From NCBI RefSeq assembly GCF_018320785.1, contig NC_054882.1, positions 24,308,719 through 24,372,718 of the forward strand: a DNA stretch of 64,000 nucleotides, in the 5' to 3' direction. Source of the DNA: Cheilinus undulatus. Its lineage: Eukaryota; Chordata; Actinopteri; Labriformes; Labridae. Positions 35,043-47,800 of the stretch are shown here, piece by piece. Each line of letters opens with the position of its first letter. Within the stretch, counting starts at the first letter, position 1. The notes beneath the pieces were generated by a model. The model was not told the origin of the DNA. It searched no databases and saw nothing but the letters and a program-made list of their open reading frames with translations. A program made the translations under genes and the position numbers.

Positions 35043-35120
35043 ACTATAAAGGCAGCCACAGCAGCATCAGAGTGGGCCTAGCAGCCAAATCCTGACCCTC
35101 CTCCTAATCCCCTTTAATCA
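35043..35120 (-). promoter_or_regulatory. prph2l: Candidate photoreceptor promoter of the peripherin gene
   Basis: About 460-540 bases upstream of the peripherin ATG. Read on the minus strand there are two CRX/OTX-like cores close together (GATTAAA at 35113-35119 and GGATTAG at 35104-35110) and about 55-60 bases further on a weak TATA-like CCTTTATAGTAT. Clustered CRX sites are the usual hallmark of rod and cone gene promoters. The transcription start itself cannot be read from sequence. Confidence 0.4.
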
Positions 35121-38100
35121 TTAAAGAACCCTCGGCCCTGCGGGGGATTTGGACCTACCTTCTGCTACCTACGCAAATCCAACTGTCCGAGTGCTGTGAG
35201 AGTATTGGATAAGAGCTATTGTTTGCAGTTTTATACTTTAAGTTTAAAAAAGCTTATTTCCTACTCAACATTTAAAAAAAAAAAACATTCACTCGTTTAT
35301 TCTCAGTATCTACACCATCACCAAGAGAATCTATTTTTTTTTTTTATATCAGACCATCTTTATAGGGCATATGAAATCATGTATATGCACACATTTATTT
35401 AAGTGAATTAATCCAAGATCTATGACAACATCCTGCCATTTTGGTGTTTTCATGAAGACTGCACATTAGAGCTTAGGAAGTAAATAGGGCAAAGGTTAAA
35501 GCTCCTGTTGGAGTTTTTCCACCTGTTATGAAACTGTCTGAAATGTACTCTGATCCCTCTGTTTACCATAAAAGGTGGCAGGACCCTCTGCATAAAGAGT
35601 TACTATAATATATGAATAATTGTCTGAAACAGCTGCTGAAAGGGTGGGCTATCAGACGAAATGTCTCAGTGAGAATGATGTATCTAAAAATGCTGCTTAA
35701 AATAAAGTGGAAAAATAACAAGTGCTGTGTTGGTCTGAAGAGCTAGGTCAGAGGTCATGTGACTGATGTTTGTATTCATAGCTCTATGCTGACAGGATAG
35801 GTGGGAGCGTAGAGCTTATACCCAGGTTAACATGATCATGTCAGCAGATCATCATGTAAGAGCAAACTATATTATAAAAATATGATCATATTAAAAACTG
35901 AAAACAGCTGTAGTGGCGGAAAAATCAGATAGTGACTGTTATTAATGAAGGCTCATAACATCACTTAGTGCTACATAGAGCTTAATATAAAAACCCTCAT
36001 TTCTCCACCTAAATGAATCGCTTTATCAAAGTCAGCATGCCTGAATGTTTTGGATGTTATATTTCAGCTGCAGCTTTGACTGTTTATGGATCAGTGTAGG
36101 GTTTATGCTGAAAATATTCATGGAGAAAGACAATTGAAAAGCAGTGAGTATGTTTTATTTTATATCATACAGTAACAATAAGTCGCCACCTCTGTGCTTT
36201 CTTTAGTCTCTGATGTAGGACGATGACTGTACAGCATGCAGTCTTTATTCATGATATGAAAGATAATGGCAGGAAACACAAAGTGGTTTTTTTGGTCTCT
36301 CCTCCTCTTTCAGGATCAGCTCACAAGCCTCTGTGATTAAGAGATGCCATTGGTCAGTAAAACAAATTCCATAAATGTTGATTTTCTTTCTTATCTTGTA
36401 CATTACAGTCTGCACAGCAGCTGAGGTGTTCAGCATAAGGTAAGAAGGCCAACTATCCAACTAAGGTGTGAACCACTGAAAAAACACCCTGATGTTACCA
36501 TTATAATCAGCTGAACATCTTCAGTTCAGCCTGTTTTCAAATAAGCTCTCTTCACACCGCCTTATGCGTAATCCTTTCTGTGCGAGTCAGTTCAGGGGGA
36601 CTGTGACCAGTTCACATATTTTAGTAAATTTACTCAAGGAAACAAAAAAACTGGATCCAAGCAAAATTAGAATTGTACGTAAGACATTTCAACTTCATTA
36701 GATAACCATTAGTGTCCTCTATATGCATGTTGTGTAAAGAAACACTCCAGGTCTCTACATTTTGGCGCAAATTGAAAAAATAGTTTGTCATGTAAGCTAC
36801 CATTTATGTGCAATGCATTCTGGGTAGTGATGTCATCTGACTGCATTGTACTTCTATTCATGTCTTCTCAAATGTGCTTACCTCAGTTTACATTACAGTT
36901 ACTCATTAGTGAATGTCTCCTTTGCTAAAACTTTTAACTGTGTTAAAATTACAAAAAAAAAAAAAAAAAAAAAAAAAAGATGATGATGCTAATTATTCTT
37001 CCTGCAATGATTAAAGCTTTGTCCATGGGGGAGAGGGTTCTGGCTGCAGACCACAGATCTCAGACGCCCACTCTTACAGACCACTCCTATGAGACGCCAC
37101 CACTGTCAGAATAGAAGTGACGTCATTTGCTGGTAAAACATTATAGGGTTTTTTTTTTCAACTTACACTTTGTTCACAAACAAAGTCTGGCCGATACATT
37201 CATTTAATAACCACACCGCAAACATGGCAAACATGGCAGACTAAGAACCATTTCATAAAGAAATGAGAATCTAGGAATCAATCAGACCAGCTTTGGAAAA
37301 AACTTACGTAAACGGTGACTCGCTTTGGTTTTGTTACCTTTTGCTTAAGCTAACATACCATCAGTGTGTCCCAAATCACATACATCTGTAATAAATACTA
37401 AATATTTTGCACCCTCAGTGAACACCATCATGGTAACTTTATGGATATGGTATTGTTAGCAAGCTAGCTAACAGCAGCTAACCTTGGCATTTGCTAGCTA
37501 CCTAATGTGTTATTATGACCAGCAGATTTTAACCCAGTAAAAGGCATTTAAGGCAAGATAAATTTATTTTCTTTAAGGGAATAATGTTAATACAAAACAC
37601 AGGTTACATGAATCTAATTGTGAGTGAGAATAGCTGTCATTATCATCACCTGGCGTCTGCATTTAAGTTTACTGTATTGCAGCATACTAGCAGAAGTATG
37701 TGATTTGAGACAAACTGCAAGTAAGCCAATGTAGCAATGTTAGCTTGAGCTATGTAAGCTTTAGCAAAAGTGCTCAAAGTGTGTCCGAGATCTGTGGTCT
37801 GTAGCCATAATGTCTTGCACAGGGGGCACCAAAATTGACACAAACTTAGAGTTCCTCCCATAAGCTTTAATGTGAATACACACCAACATAAAGATGAAAC
37901 AAAGTCGAAAATATAAAAAAAACTGTCCATGATTATTGTAAAAATAAGCTTTAATACTCAGATGCTTCCGTTTAACCATAAAATGTAGACATAATTGCCT
38001 CTATTATTGTATGAGTTTCTTCATATTTCCCATTTGTCTGACTAACCAGTCCAAAGATTTATGCATATATCAAAGGAAATATAAGAAGAATGCAACAAGT

Positions 38101-38380
38101 ATTTGGCAAATTTACTTAAAAATAGAAGATTAAACTGATTATAAAACTGCAGGTTATTACATTGATTCACTGACTTCACTGACTAGCTGTGTATCCTGGG
38201 TGTGTGACTGTAGATAGTGATGTCACAGCACATGTTTGTATGGGTTATTACAAAACATGAGGGTGGGACCAACACCTACAAGATCCAAGCTGAAGACAGC
38301 TCAGTAGTTTTGATTAACTTTGTCATTTAAGAGGTTTATTTTCTACTGCTGCTGTTATCTCACCCCTTCTGACCTCACCT
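35121..38380. other. Intergenic region upstream of the peripherin and ELYS-like genes
   Basis: Divergent gene starts flank about 3.3 kb. It contains a dispersed repeat copy (36770-36925), a 26-base A run (36953-36978) and otherwise AT-rich single-copy-looking DNA. No exon was recognised. Confidence 0.5.
36770..36925. repeat. Unbroken copy of the repeat found at 27421
   Basis: Shares CATGTAAGCTACCATT, GCATTCTGGGTAGTGA and CTCAGTTTACATTACAGTTA with the interrupted copy. It serves as an empty-site control for the hAT at 27562. Confidence 0.65.
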
Positions 38381-38629
38381 GGTTTGTTTCCAGTATAAGC
38401 ACTTTGACACATGCACGTTGATACACTCACAACCACGCTGCAAATCAGCCAATGAAATGTTAACTGAGAGTGAGATTAGTGGATTAACATGTACCAAAGT
38501 AGCTTGTGTAAGAAGAGATTGTTACTGTAGCCACTGGGCCAGTCAGCAAATCCACAGGGCAGACACTGAAACGCTCAGCACTGAAGTCTGCACTGGCTGA
38601 GGTCTGAATAACATTCTGGACATTAACGA
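38381..38629 (+). promoter_or_regulatory. Candidate promoter and non-coding first exon of the ELYS-like gene
   Basis: A CCAAT box (38449-38453) is followed by a GC-richer stretch ending in a good donor, CGA|GTAAGT, with GT at 38630. A matching acceptor (ctttcttcag) ends at 38835, just before the coding exon. The 5' UTR would then be split by a 0.2-kb intron. The exon start is not determinable. Confidence 0.4.
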
Positions 38630-38878
38630 GTAAGTGTTTAAAACCAGGAAATATTTATGCATTTTTGTATGAATGCTTCTTGTACTTATGGAAAAGTCTC
38701 AGGGAGGTCTTCTTTAAAAGTACAAGTTATTTAGTACAATATTGGTGGGTTACAGAACTTGACTGCTTATAAAATGCTTTTAGAAATACTTATTAAACTG
38801 TTGCCAAAGTGAACCATGGCTGTCAGCTTTCTTCAGGTGCCCCTTGTTTCTATCATGTGAAGTGGCTGTGAGGGCACT

Positions 38879-41800
38879 ATGCTGGATACAGAGAGTCGGT
38901 GGTCCCAGGCGTTAGCCAGCAACAACATCACAGCCATCATCTGCTGGCTGAGGAGGCTCACGGCTGAAGGTACATTAGGGAGATTTGAAATCCATCTTTC
39001 TGTGTATGAATCCTCTGTTGAATAATGAACATTTCTCCCTGTTTTCATATTCAGGTGAAGTTGATGTGGATGAAATCCTGCAGACTTTTAGCTGCTGGGT
39101 GCAGAGGACATCTGAGTTTGCTAAAAAGGAGTTACTAACCTTATGTAAGGAAATGCTTCTTAATAGAGTGACTCTTTAAAATTCCTCTCCCAAATATCAA
39201 ATGATGATTTTTAATTTGCAATAGTTAAGCACATTGGTGTATGGCTGGTCAATCCTTGGAAACCTTGGATTGAGCAGCTGGCCTTGAACAATGCATCTTC
39301 CCCTCAGTTTTTTCTCAAAATTGATCTACATTTTTTTTTACAATGACATTGAGTTTTTTGTGATTTTGTGTGTTCACATTATCTTTTGGGTGTTATACAG
39401 TCATTTATTTGGTTTTACCACACCCACAGGTGTCCCCAACCATATTTCCAACAAAGTCGGGGCGCTGTGTAAAATGTAAATTAAAAGAATGCAAATCTCA
39501 TAATGTTTTATTCACAATAAAACATAAACAACATGTCAGATGTTGAAACGGACACATTTCACCATTTCATGAAAAACTTAAGCTAACTGAGCTCGTATAT
39601 TCTCCTTGTGTGTACTTTGTGTATTAACCAAATAAACAGGGCTAACTTTAACCTGTAGTCTGGGTTTTTAAGCCCACATTAAAGATGTGTGTCTCTTGTG
39701 TTCTCTGACAGGTTCCAGCCGCTGTCATGGCTTATGGATGTTTCTGGACCATAGCTCCTTCACCAGAGTCCACATGTTGCTGCAGAGACTGAGAAACCTT
39801 CTCACTCTGGCTCAGTGGGCAAGAGTTCACCTCAGCTCACTACATCTCTGGCATGGTACACATTTCTAGTTTAAAACCCTTGTGACATTTTATGAGAATT
39901 TCTTAGAGTCTAAACTTATATATATCTGTTTGTAGGTGTGGGGGTCCCATGTGTGGACTGCAGGAACACATTTGACTCCTCAGATGTCCAACACAGCTGC
40001 TGGAACAGAGAGCGGAGGCTTGTAAAGCAACACATCTGGCTGGGGCGGCTGGTTCAATGGTGGAGCATCATGGGGCTTCTGCCGAAGTACCCTGGTACGC
40101 TTTGATCACACAAACATTACATTATATGAATGTGATAAAGTGTTATGACACCTCTAACAGCTCTTCTGTTCTGTTCTGTGCCGTCAGAGGCTCAGGAGGT
40201 GAAACGGATCACTCGGATGTGGAGGGAAATGGATCAGAGTCATCAGAGAGCTTGGCTCGAGACACCTGGGTAGCTTGGATAATTTGATTTAATGAAGCAG
40301 TTCTGTGCTATCTGTGCCTATTTTCTGCTGAATTTGCCTTTTCTGTTTTCTTAAATCTTCAGATGCAAAGAGGGAGAAAAGGGAAGATTTGGGTCTTTGA
40401 TTCAAGGGATGGTGGCTCAGCTGGACAGACAACATGGCTGTATTTGGATCTCTGAGGATTTCACAGATCGGTGTTATCCTCCTCCTAACCTGCTGGCCCT
40501 GCTGAAGCTTGTCCTGGTGCCTCATATTGACACCCTGTCAGTCCAAACACTTGTATCCTTTCAAACACAGCATCTTCTGCAAATCTGTTTGGCGCTTTGT
40601 CTCACCTAACTTAAATAAAACACCATTCAGGTTCTTTATCTCTTAACTTTAATACATCATAGCTCATGTATTTTGTCCTGGATGTTGCCAACTTCCTGCA
40701 GTGCAAAGATGACCTCCTGCATTCTTTCTGCAATGCCTTCATTATTCCCTCCAGTTTCTCCCAACAGATCCGAGCCTTCTGGATGCTGGATCACGGACAC
40801 ATCAAGGTACAGAAGTGAGATGCAAAGTTAATTTCATGTGCAGTTTAAGTGACTGATTCTGCTTTTGATTGAAGTATTAATAAGAACTTGAGTGTGGTTA
40901 AAGCGCCAATTAACCATCTTGCTGATTACATTAGCGTCCATGTTTCAGCAGACATAATGGTCTGCAGGTGACAGTAATGGGCTTTTAAAGGAGCAGCAGT
41001 GATTCATGTGTTAACGCTCCACTGTGTCCACTTAAGAGAAGATATTACAGCGTAGCTCTCTTACTTTATGATTGAAGAGGGGCTTTTACCCATAATATAA
41101 TTAATTTTAATCAATTCATTATGCTGACATTGAACAGAGTATAACAAAACTTTTTTCATGCCCAGCTGTAAGTGAAAGAGAATCTCATATGTCAAGAAGA
41201 GAAAGTATTATCAACCACAAACTCATAAAAGTTGGGATATTGTATAAAGTGTGAATTGAAGTAGAATCTGATGATTTGATGTTTTGGGTAAATTATGTGT
41301 CCAATTTGAGTTTGATGCCAAGAGCATGTTTCAAAAAGGTTGGGACAGTAGTCATGAAGTTGTGAAATGCTTTAAAAAAGCACTAATCTCCATTAATTAG
41401 GTTAAGGATCAACAGGTTAGTGGCATGACTGTGTTTAAAGAGAATCCCAGAGAGGCTGAGTCTGAGGTAAAGATGGGGAAACAGTTCGTTTCATGTACTA
41501 GTGTGACACCGGCACTAGTCGATGACATTTTCTTAAAAAGATGCTACTCCGAGTTGTTTTACAAAAGTTTTTCCGCAGAATAAGATGAATTTAAAAAACA
41601 ATGCATTGAAATAATGCTGAATTAAGAAATAAGATGGTTGTTGTAATTTCCAAATCGTGTAAATCACTGGTTCCCAACCTGGAATCCAGGCACCCTTAGG
41701 AGGCTGTGGGGCCCTGTCTGCTCTGATGTTGAAAAAATGTGATGTGCATATATTCTTTTTAAGCGTGGTAAGAAATATTATGTTCGTCACCGTATTAGGG

Positions 41801-44800
41801 CCAGTCTATAAGACAAAAAAATACATAGGACCTGCAAAGTTTTTTTAAAAGTCTAAATTTTTGTGATTATACAATTTTATAATCACAAAAATTTAGACTT
41901 TTTAAAAAACTTTGCACATTCAGCCTAGGTGCCTCCCATTTCTCACAATCTTGCTGAGATGTTTCCACATCTTGACTGGAGTCCACCTTTGGTAAATTAA
42001 ATTAATTGGACATGATTTAAAAAGATACACACCTCTTTATAGAAGGTCTAACAGGTAAAAATGCAGATCAGAGCGAAACCCAAGCCATGAGGTCAAAGGA
42101 ACTGCCTGCTGAGCTCAGAGACGGGATTGTTGTAAGGCACAGATCTGGAGAAGGCTACAAAAAATATCTGCTGCAATGAAGGTTCTCAAGAGCAAAATGG
42201 TGTACATCTCAAATTGGAGAAGTTTGGCACAACCAGGACTCTTCCAAGAGCTAGTCGCCTGGTCAAACAGAGCAATCAGGGGAGAAAGGTCTTAGTAAGA
42301 GAGGTGACCAAGATCCCTGTGGTCACTCTAGCTGAGCTCCAGAGGTCCTGTATGGAGATAGGACAAAGTTCCAGGAGGACAAATATCACTGCAGCCCTCC
42401 ACTGATCTGGGCTTGATGGCAGAGTGGCTAGAGAGAAGTCTCTCCTCAGTGCAAAACACTGTAAAAAAAAACTCAGTGTGAAAGCATGTTCATGTGTTTT
42501 GCACTGAGGTAGCCTAGTGGTTATATCTGTGCGCCCCATGAACAGAGGCTGCTGTCCTCGATGCAGATGGCATGGGTTAAAATCCAGCCTGGGGCTCCTC
42601 TAGCACGTCATTCCCCAGTGTCATTCCCCACTCCCTCTCCTCGGTTTATGACTCTATCCACAGTCCTATCTACAATAGAGGAATAAATTATCAAGAAGAA
42701 AATCCTAACATTCAGTTTCCATTTTAATTTTACTCAGTGTTCAAACTTGACTGAATTTTGGTTGTTATAATATATGTGTACTTTTTTTTTTTTGCCTAGG
42801 CCTCGATAGAGCTGTTGCTGAGCCCCAAAGCTGCTGTTCCCAGATTCTCCTGGCAGCATCGTTGCATCATCCACTGTCTGCTGACAAGGAAGCATCCTCA
42901 ATTAGCATTAAGGTACCTTCACTGGACCAGACCCCCGATACAGAGCATGGACGATGCTAAGCTCTATGCCAGTGTACTTCTTCAAAACAGGTACATTCTG
43001 CCATATGACAAATATAACTGTATTTTTTCTTTCATCAAGGATGTTTTGGTTGGATTTGACTTTTTTCTCTGTGTCCAGTTGTGTTTGTGATGCCTGGGCT
43101 CTGCTTAAGAGAGGCCACACAGAAAGAGACAACATGATCGTTTACTTTCTCCAGGCTTGTGATAGATTGGGTCTGAGTGCGGAGGCTTTAAAGTACATTC
43201 CTGCTGGATACAATGTGGGTTAATCTCTTCTTAAACATCAATGTGATAAATGTAGAAAAAGATATTCTGCCTTAACACGATGATATTTCTCTGCATATGT
43301 TTCTCAGGGTGAAGGGGACGAGACAGAGTCTACAGAGTCACAGTTGCCACTTATTAGAATATGTAAGGCAGATAAGATGAAAATATTAAATTGAAGATTA
43401 AAATGCATTGTATTACAGCATGAATTTTAATTTTTTTAGCAGAAAGGCCACCCTGCCCGTTGTCTGCCACACTGTATCAGGCTCAGAGTGTTCACCCTGT
43501 GTCCACAGAGGAGCTGATCCAACTTGTCCTTAAGGCTGGGATGGATGTAAGAAAGCCACGTCCTAAGATAAGGTACTGAAGAAAGATGAGGTTACATGGA
43601 TTTAACTGGACAATACAAGATGGCTCAAGTCTTGTTCTTTATGTTTGTTCTTTCCATTAGTGAGGTGTTGTGGCCGGAGCACACAGAGAGAAAACCAGAC
43701 AATAAAGAGACCAATGTTTTGCATCATCTCGCACCCAACCCACTCCGAACAGCAGAAGAAACGGATCAAACAGATGAACCAGAGGAAGAACTTATCTATA
43801 ATGTATTTATTATCCCTCTCTGCTATAAGCCAGTCAGTTAAATTGAATTTTATTTTGAAATAATCCCCATTTTATTGTGTCTCTTCTCCCAGCTGCAGCC
43901 TGAGTCACCACAGCACTTTTTGTCGTCTCTGGATATGGGCTCAGAGTCTCTGTCCTCCATCACCTCTGCCTCCTCTCTGCCCCCGCTTAGCTGGGACCCT
44001 CTGTATGTATTTGAAAGCACTTTGACCATGCAGAGGATCTCCTCCCTCCTTGCTGATGGAGTGAAGCAAATAGAGGGGGAGGAAGATGATGAAAGAGACA
44101 GCAGAACACCTTCATCTGCTGAGGCCTTACTGGACTGCCCTGTTGTCATCTTGACAGCAGAGGGCGCCACAGACCCTGTTTTTCTCAGCAGCTGGGACAA
44201 AGAGGCCATATTGTTCTCTGTAGAAGGTGAGATATTAGTTATTTACATTAGAAAGCAGTCAAACTTAAGCGTCTACAGCTTCATTGTGAGGGAAGGTTAA
44301 GAGGTCTTATCCTTAACTATTTCAACATCAGAACAAAGAAAGATGGAGGGAGTTTTCATCATTTGTATCTCTGTTGTTCAACAGCAATAAAAAGCAAATT
44401 AGAGTTCAAATCTATGTGAGCTGTAGCAGGACAGTAAAAATCTCCTCTCACCTGTTGATGGTGTTGACAATTATCCAGCTGGAGTGATGCATTTCTTTAG
44501 GCTGCATGACCTCTCATCTGCGGAGAAAGTGTCTTGTTGTGTAGGTTTAATCTTTTTTGGGCAGTAGTGGCTCAGTCTGTTGGGACTTGGGTTTGGAACT
44601 GGAGGGATGCAGTCAGTCAGACTAAATTTGGGAATTGCTCTGGTAGCTGGAGAAGAAGAAGTTCACTTTCTTACTGCCAGGGTGCCCCTGAGCAAGACAC
44701 AAAACCCCCAATGGCTGGGGGCTCTCTCATGTGCAGCAATCCCTCACTCTGACATCTCCCCATCAGTGCACGCTCTTAGGATCCTGTTTGTGCATGTGCT

Positions 44801-47800
44801 TGTATTTCAACCTTTGTGTGTGCAGCATGTTCTCTTGAAAGGAATTAAAAAGTTTCTCCTTCTTCTTCTGCTTCTTCTTCTTCATATCGTTCCTGGTTTG
44901 GCAGATGTGACCGACCAGTTGGGTTCTGCGGTGTTGATCCACCAAGAGGATCCATCAGATTGTATCTCTGACCAAACTGTCTGTGAAACAGTAACATCTG
45001 ACTGTTTCCTGGAGGACCAACTAAATCAGGTAAGGAGAACCTCTCTTTGACCATAAAGTGCATACTGTTGATCACACTTATTCCTTTGCCAGTTTGAGGG
45101 TCCCTAAAATATACAAGTTAGCCCTTTAATCAACAAAAATTAATTGTCCCGCCATACATTTAACTTTTTCATTGCAAAAGGATATACAAATTTTTTTTAG
45201 TGGTGAAGGTTCAGCTAAAAAGATCATTCCTGTGTTGTTCAAGCAGCATGCTTTGATTTTTCAGGGAGAGAATTGCTAGAAACTTCTATATAGATACATG
45301 CATTTATGAGTATGCATTTCTCACATTGTTTATGCAGGCATGCATAGCCATCTTATTTCACACATCAGTATGTTGTTTGTTTTTTAAAAGGCTTTTCAGC
45401 CTTTAGATGAGTCCTGGCCATCTTTAATCACAGAAATACATATTTTTGCTAAAAGTTTTAGTCAAAGCTATATGAGTAGTTAGGATAAACAATACTGAAA
45501 CTGAGATTTCTTATCTATCTTAAAATGAAATGAAGCTGGCGAGTTAGTTCTGTCAATAATCTTGAGCCCACTCATTCACACCTGACATTCATCTTAATCA
45601 AATCACATGACTCACATCCTCCTGAACCAGTGGGCTATTTAAGCTGCAAGATTTCCAGTCTCTTCCTCTGCTCTGCCCTGAATCAACACTGTGCTCTCAC
45701 CTTCAACCCACCTCCACCTGCACATCCAGCTGCTGGCTCCGACTTGGGGTTCAAGCTGTTATCTTATCACCCCTCAATTTCTGTATGTAAAATCTGTGAG
45801 GAATGATTAAGTCAGAGCCTGACACCAAATATATTATGTTGCATAATAAATGCTTAGACAAACTACATCATGAGATTATTGGCTGAAACGTTTATTTACA
45901 CTTTTCCCTAGCTTTACAAGGCTGACAAATCAAATTTAAACATAAGCTCTTCACGTCATTTTTTCCAGAATGGCTCTTTAGCAAACAGCTGGACAGTTCT
46001 GTTGTAGGTTTGAAGTCTCAGTATTGGTTTTCTGCAGATGTAATGTTTTTCGCTGTGTGTGTCCAGAAAACAAATAATCACCAGCAAGAGAAAGCAGCGG
46101 GGTGTTTGGGCCAAAGCTGTGCCATGTTTAAATCCACTCAGGACCTGCTGACTGACCTTCACTCCAGTCTTCTACCAGAGAATCCTGAAGTGAGTCGCTT
46201 ACAGGCCTCAGCAGGGCCGAGTCTGCAGGACATCTCTCTGCAGACCTTTGGTAGCTCTTTGACCCCTGGCCTGACCCGTGACATCCTAACAGCCTCTGGT
46301 CCATCTGACAGCACTAACTGGAGCTCCCCATCGGTACTGCCTGATTACCAAAAAATGGGCAACTTGTGGAATCAGGGGCAGGAAAAAAGTGGAACAGCAA
46401 TCAAATCAGGTGAGGAATTCTACTTTTTTGAAAAAGAAAGTGCTAAATAATTCTGTTGGCAGAATCTGCACAGCAGTATATCTTGATGATGAAACATGTA
46501 CATTTAATTGCCTTATTTACATTTATAGCCTCTACATCATCTTTAGCAACGTGCTAACAGAATAGCCCTCTAAAGCTGAATAATTTGTGTTTGGTGGTCT
46601 GGTCAGACATAACTTAATGTCATAGGGGCTGCTGTTCACTGTGGGGTTCAGGGCACAGGTTCATGTAGAAAAGGCGGGGGGTCTGAGCTGCTAGGCGGGG
46701 GGGTGGGGGGGTGGGGGGGTGAGGAAGCAAGTGTCAGAGATTGGTTCCCTTAACCTTGCAGCAGCAGTCAGTCACCCAGAAAACAACCCTCCCTCTCTCC
46801 CTCCTCTGTCCTTTCTATGGGGGGTGAACTGTCTACCACCCCCTCCCTCCATCTGCTGTGCTGATCACCGCTGGGCCTCGGGGAAAAACGGCCTATAGCC
46901 CCCCGCTGATGCCCCAACCTTGTCACTGGGATGAGGGTTAAAGATGTGACATTGGGGAGATGATGAAAACAATATTTAGGCATAGAGGCTGCTTTTTCTC
47001 AGTCTTTCATTTAAAAACACATGAGGTGAAACAGAAAATTGTTACTTTTTATATAATTTTTTTCTTCTCTTTATTTACAGATCATCAGAAGTCATCTTTT
47101 TTAATGAGCCAACCATTTTCCCAAAGTATGCCCAACTTCGTGGACTTCACTGCCAAGCAAAGAGGAGAAAACAAAGAAGCCAAACAGGTATTTTACTCTA
47201 CTGATGCATGCTGTGTATTACAGCTGTGGTGTATTCATCATAAGGCACCACACTGAGCTGTAGGGGTCACTGTTGTTCCAGTTAAGACATCTTTTGACAG
47301 CATCTCTGATTTGGATGATCTCATTTCTGATCCCTGAGGATTTGGCTTCATCACAACCCAGCAGGTGCCCTCTTTACTCCCCTCCATCCCTCTTTTCTTC
47401 TGTCCTCCAGCATAAACACTTGTGCTTTTAAGATCTCCGCCTACAATGATGTCATTCTGCAAACATAACAGGCCTTATGAATCATTTGTAGAAGGGGGAA
47501 TGTGGACAAGATACTGAAATGTTGCCTTTTTTGTCAAGAATACAGTATTGCACACTGATGTAATCTTTTTAGATTGCATAATTCTGCATCGACCTGGACA
47601 TGGCACTGCTAAATATGGCAGTAATGTTGCCTGGCTATGACCAGGTAATCATTTTACTGAGCTTTCATTGGATAATTGTTTCATCGGGATGCAGTCACCT
47701 AATTATTTTGCTCAGAATCGGAGACCATATGGAGCTTGGCAGGTGAAACATAATTAGGCCATGCTAATGTACGATGATTAAACATTGACCCTGACCAGCC

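Noticed and set aside
36953-36978. A26 run as the tail of a retrocopy
   Set aside because: No polyadenylation signal before it and no flanking duplication was found.
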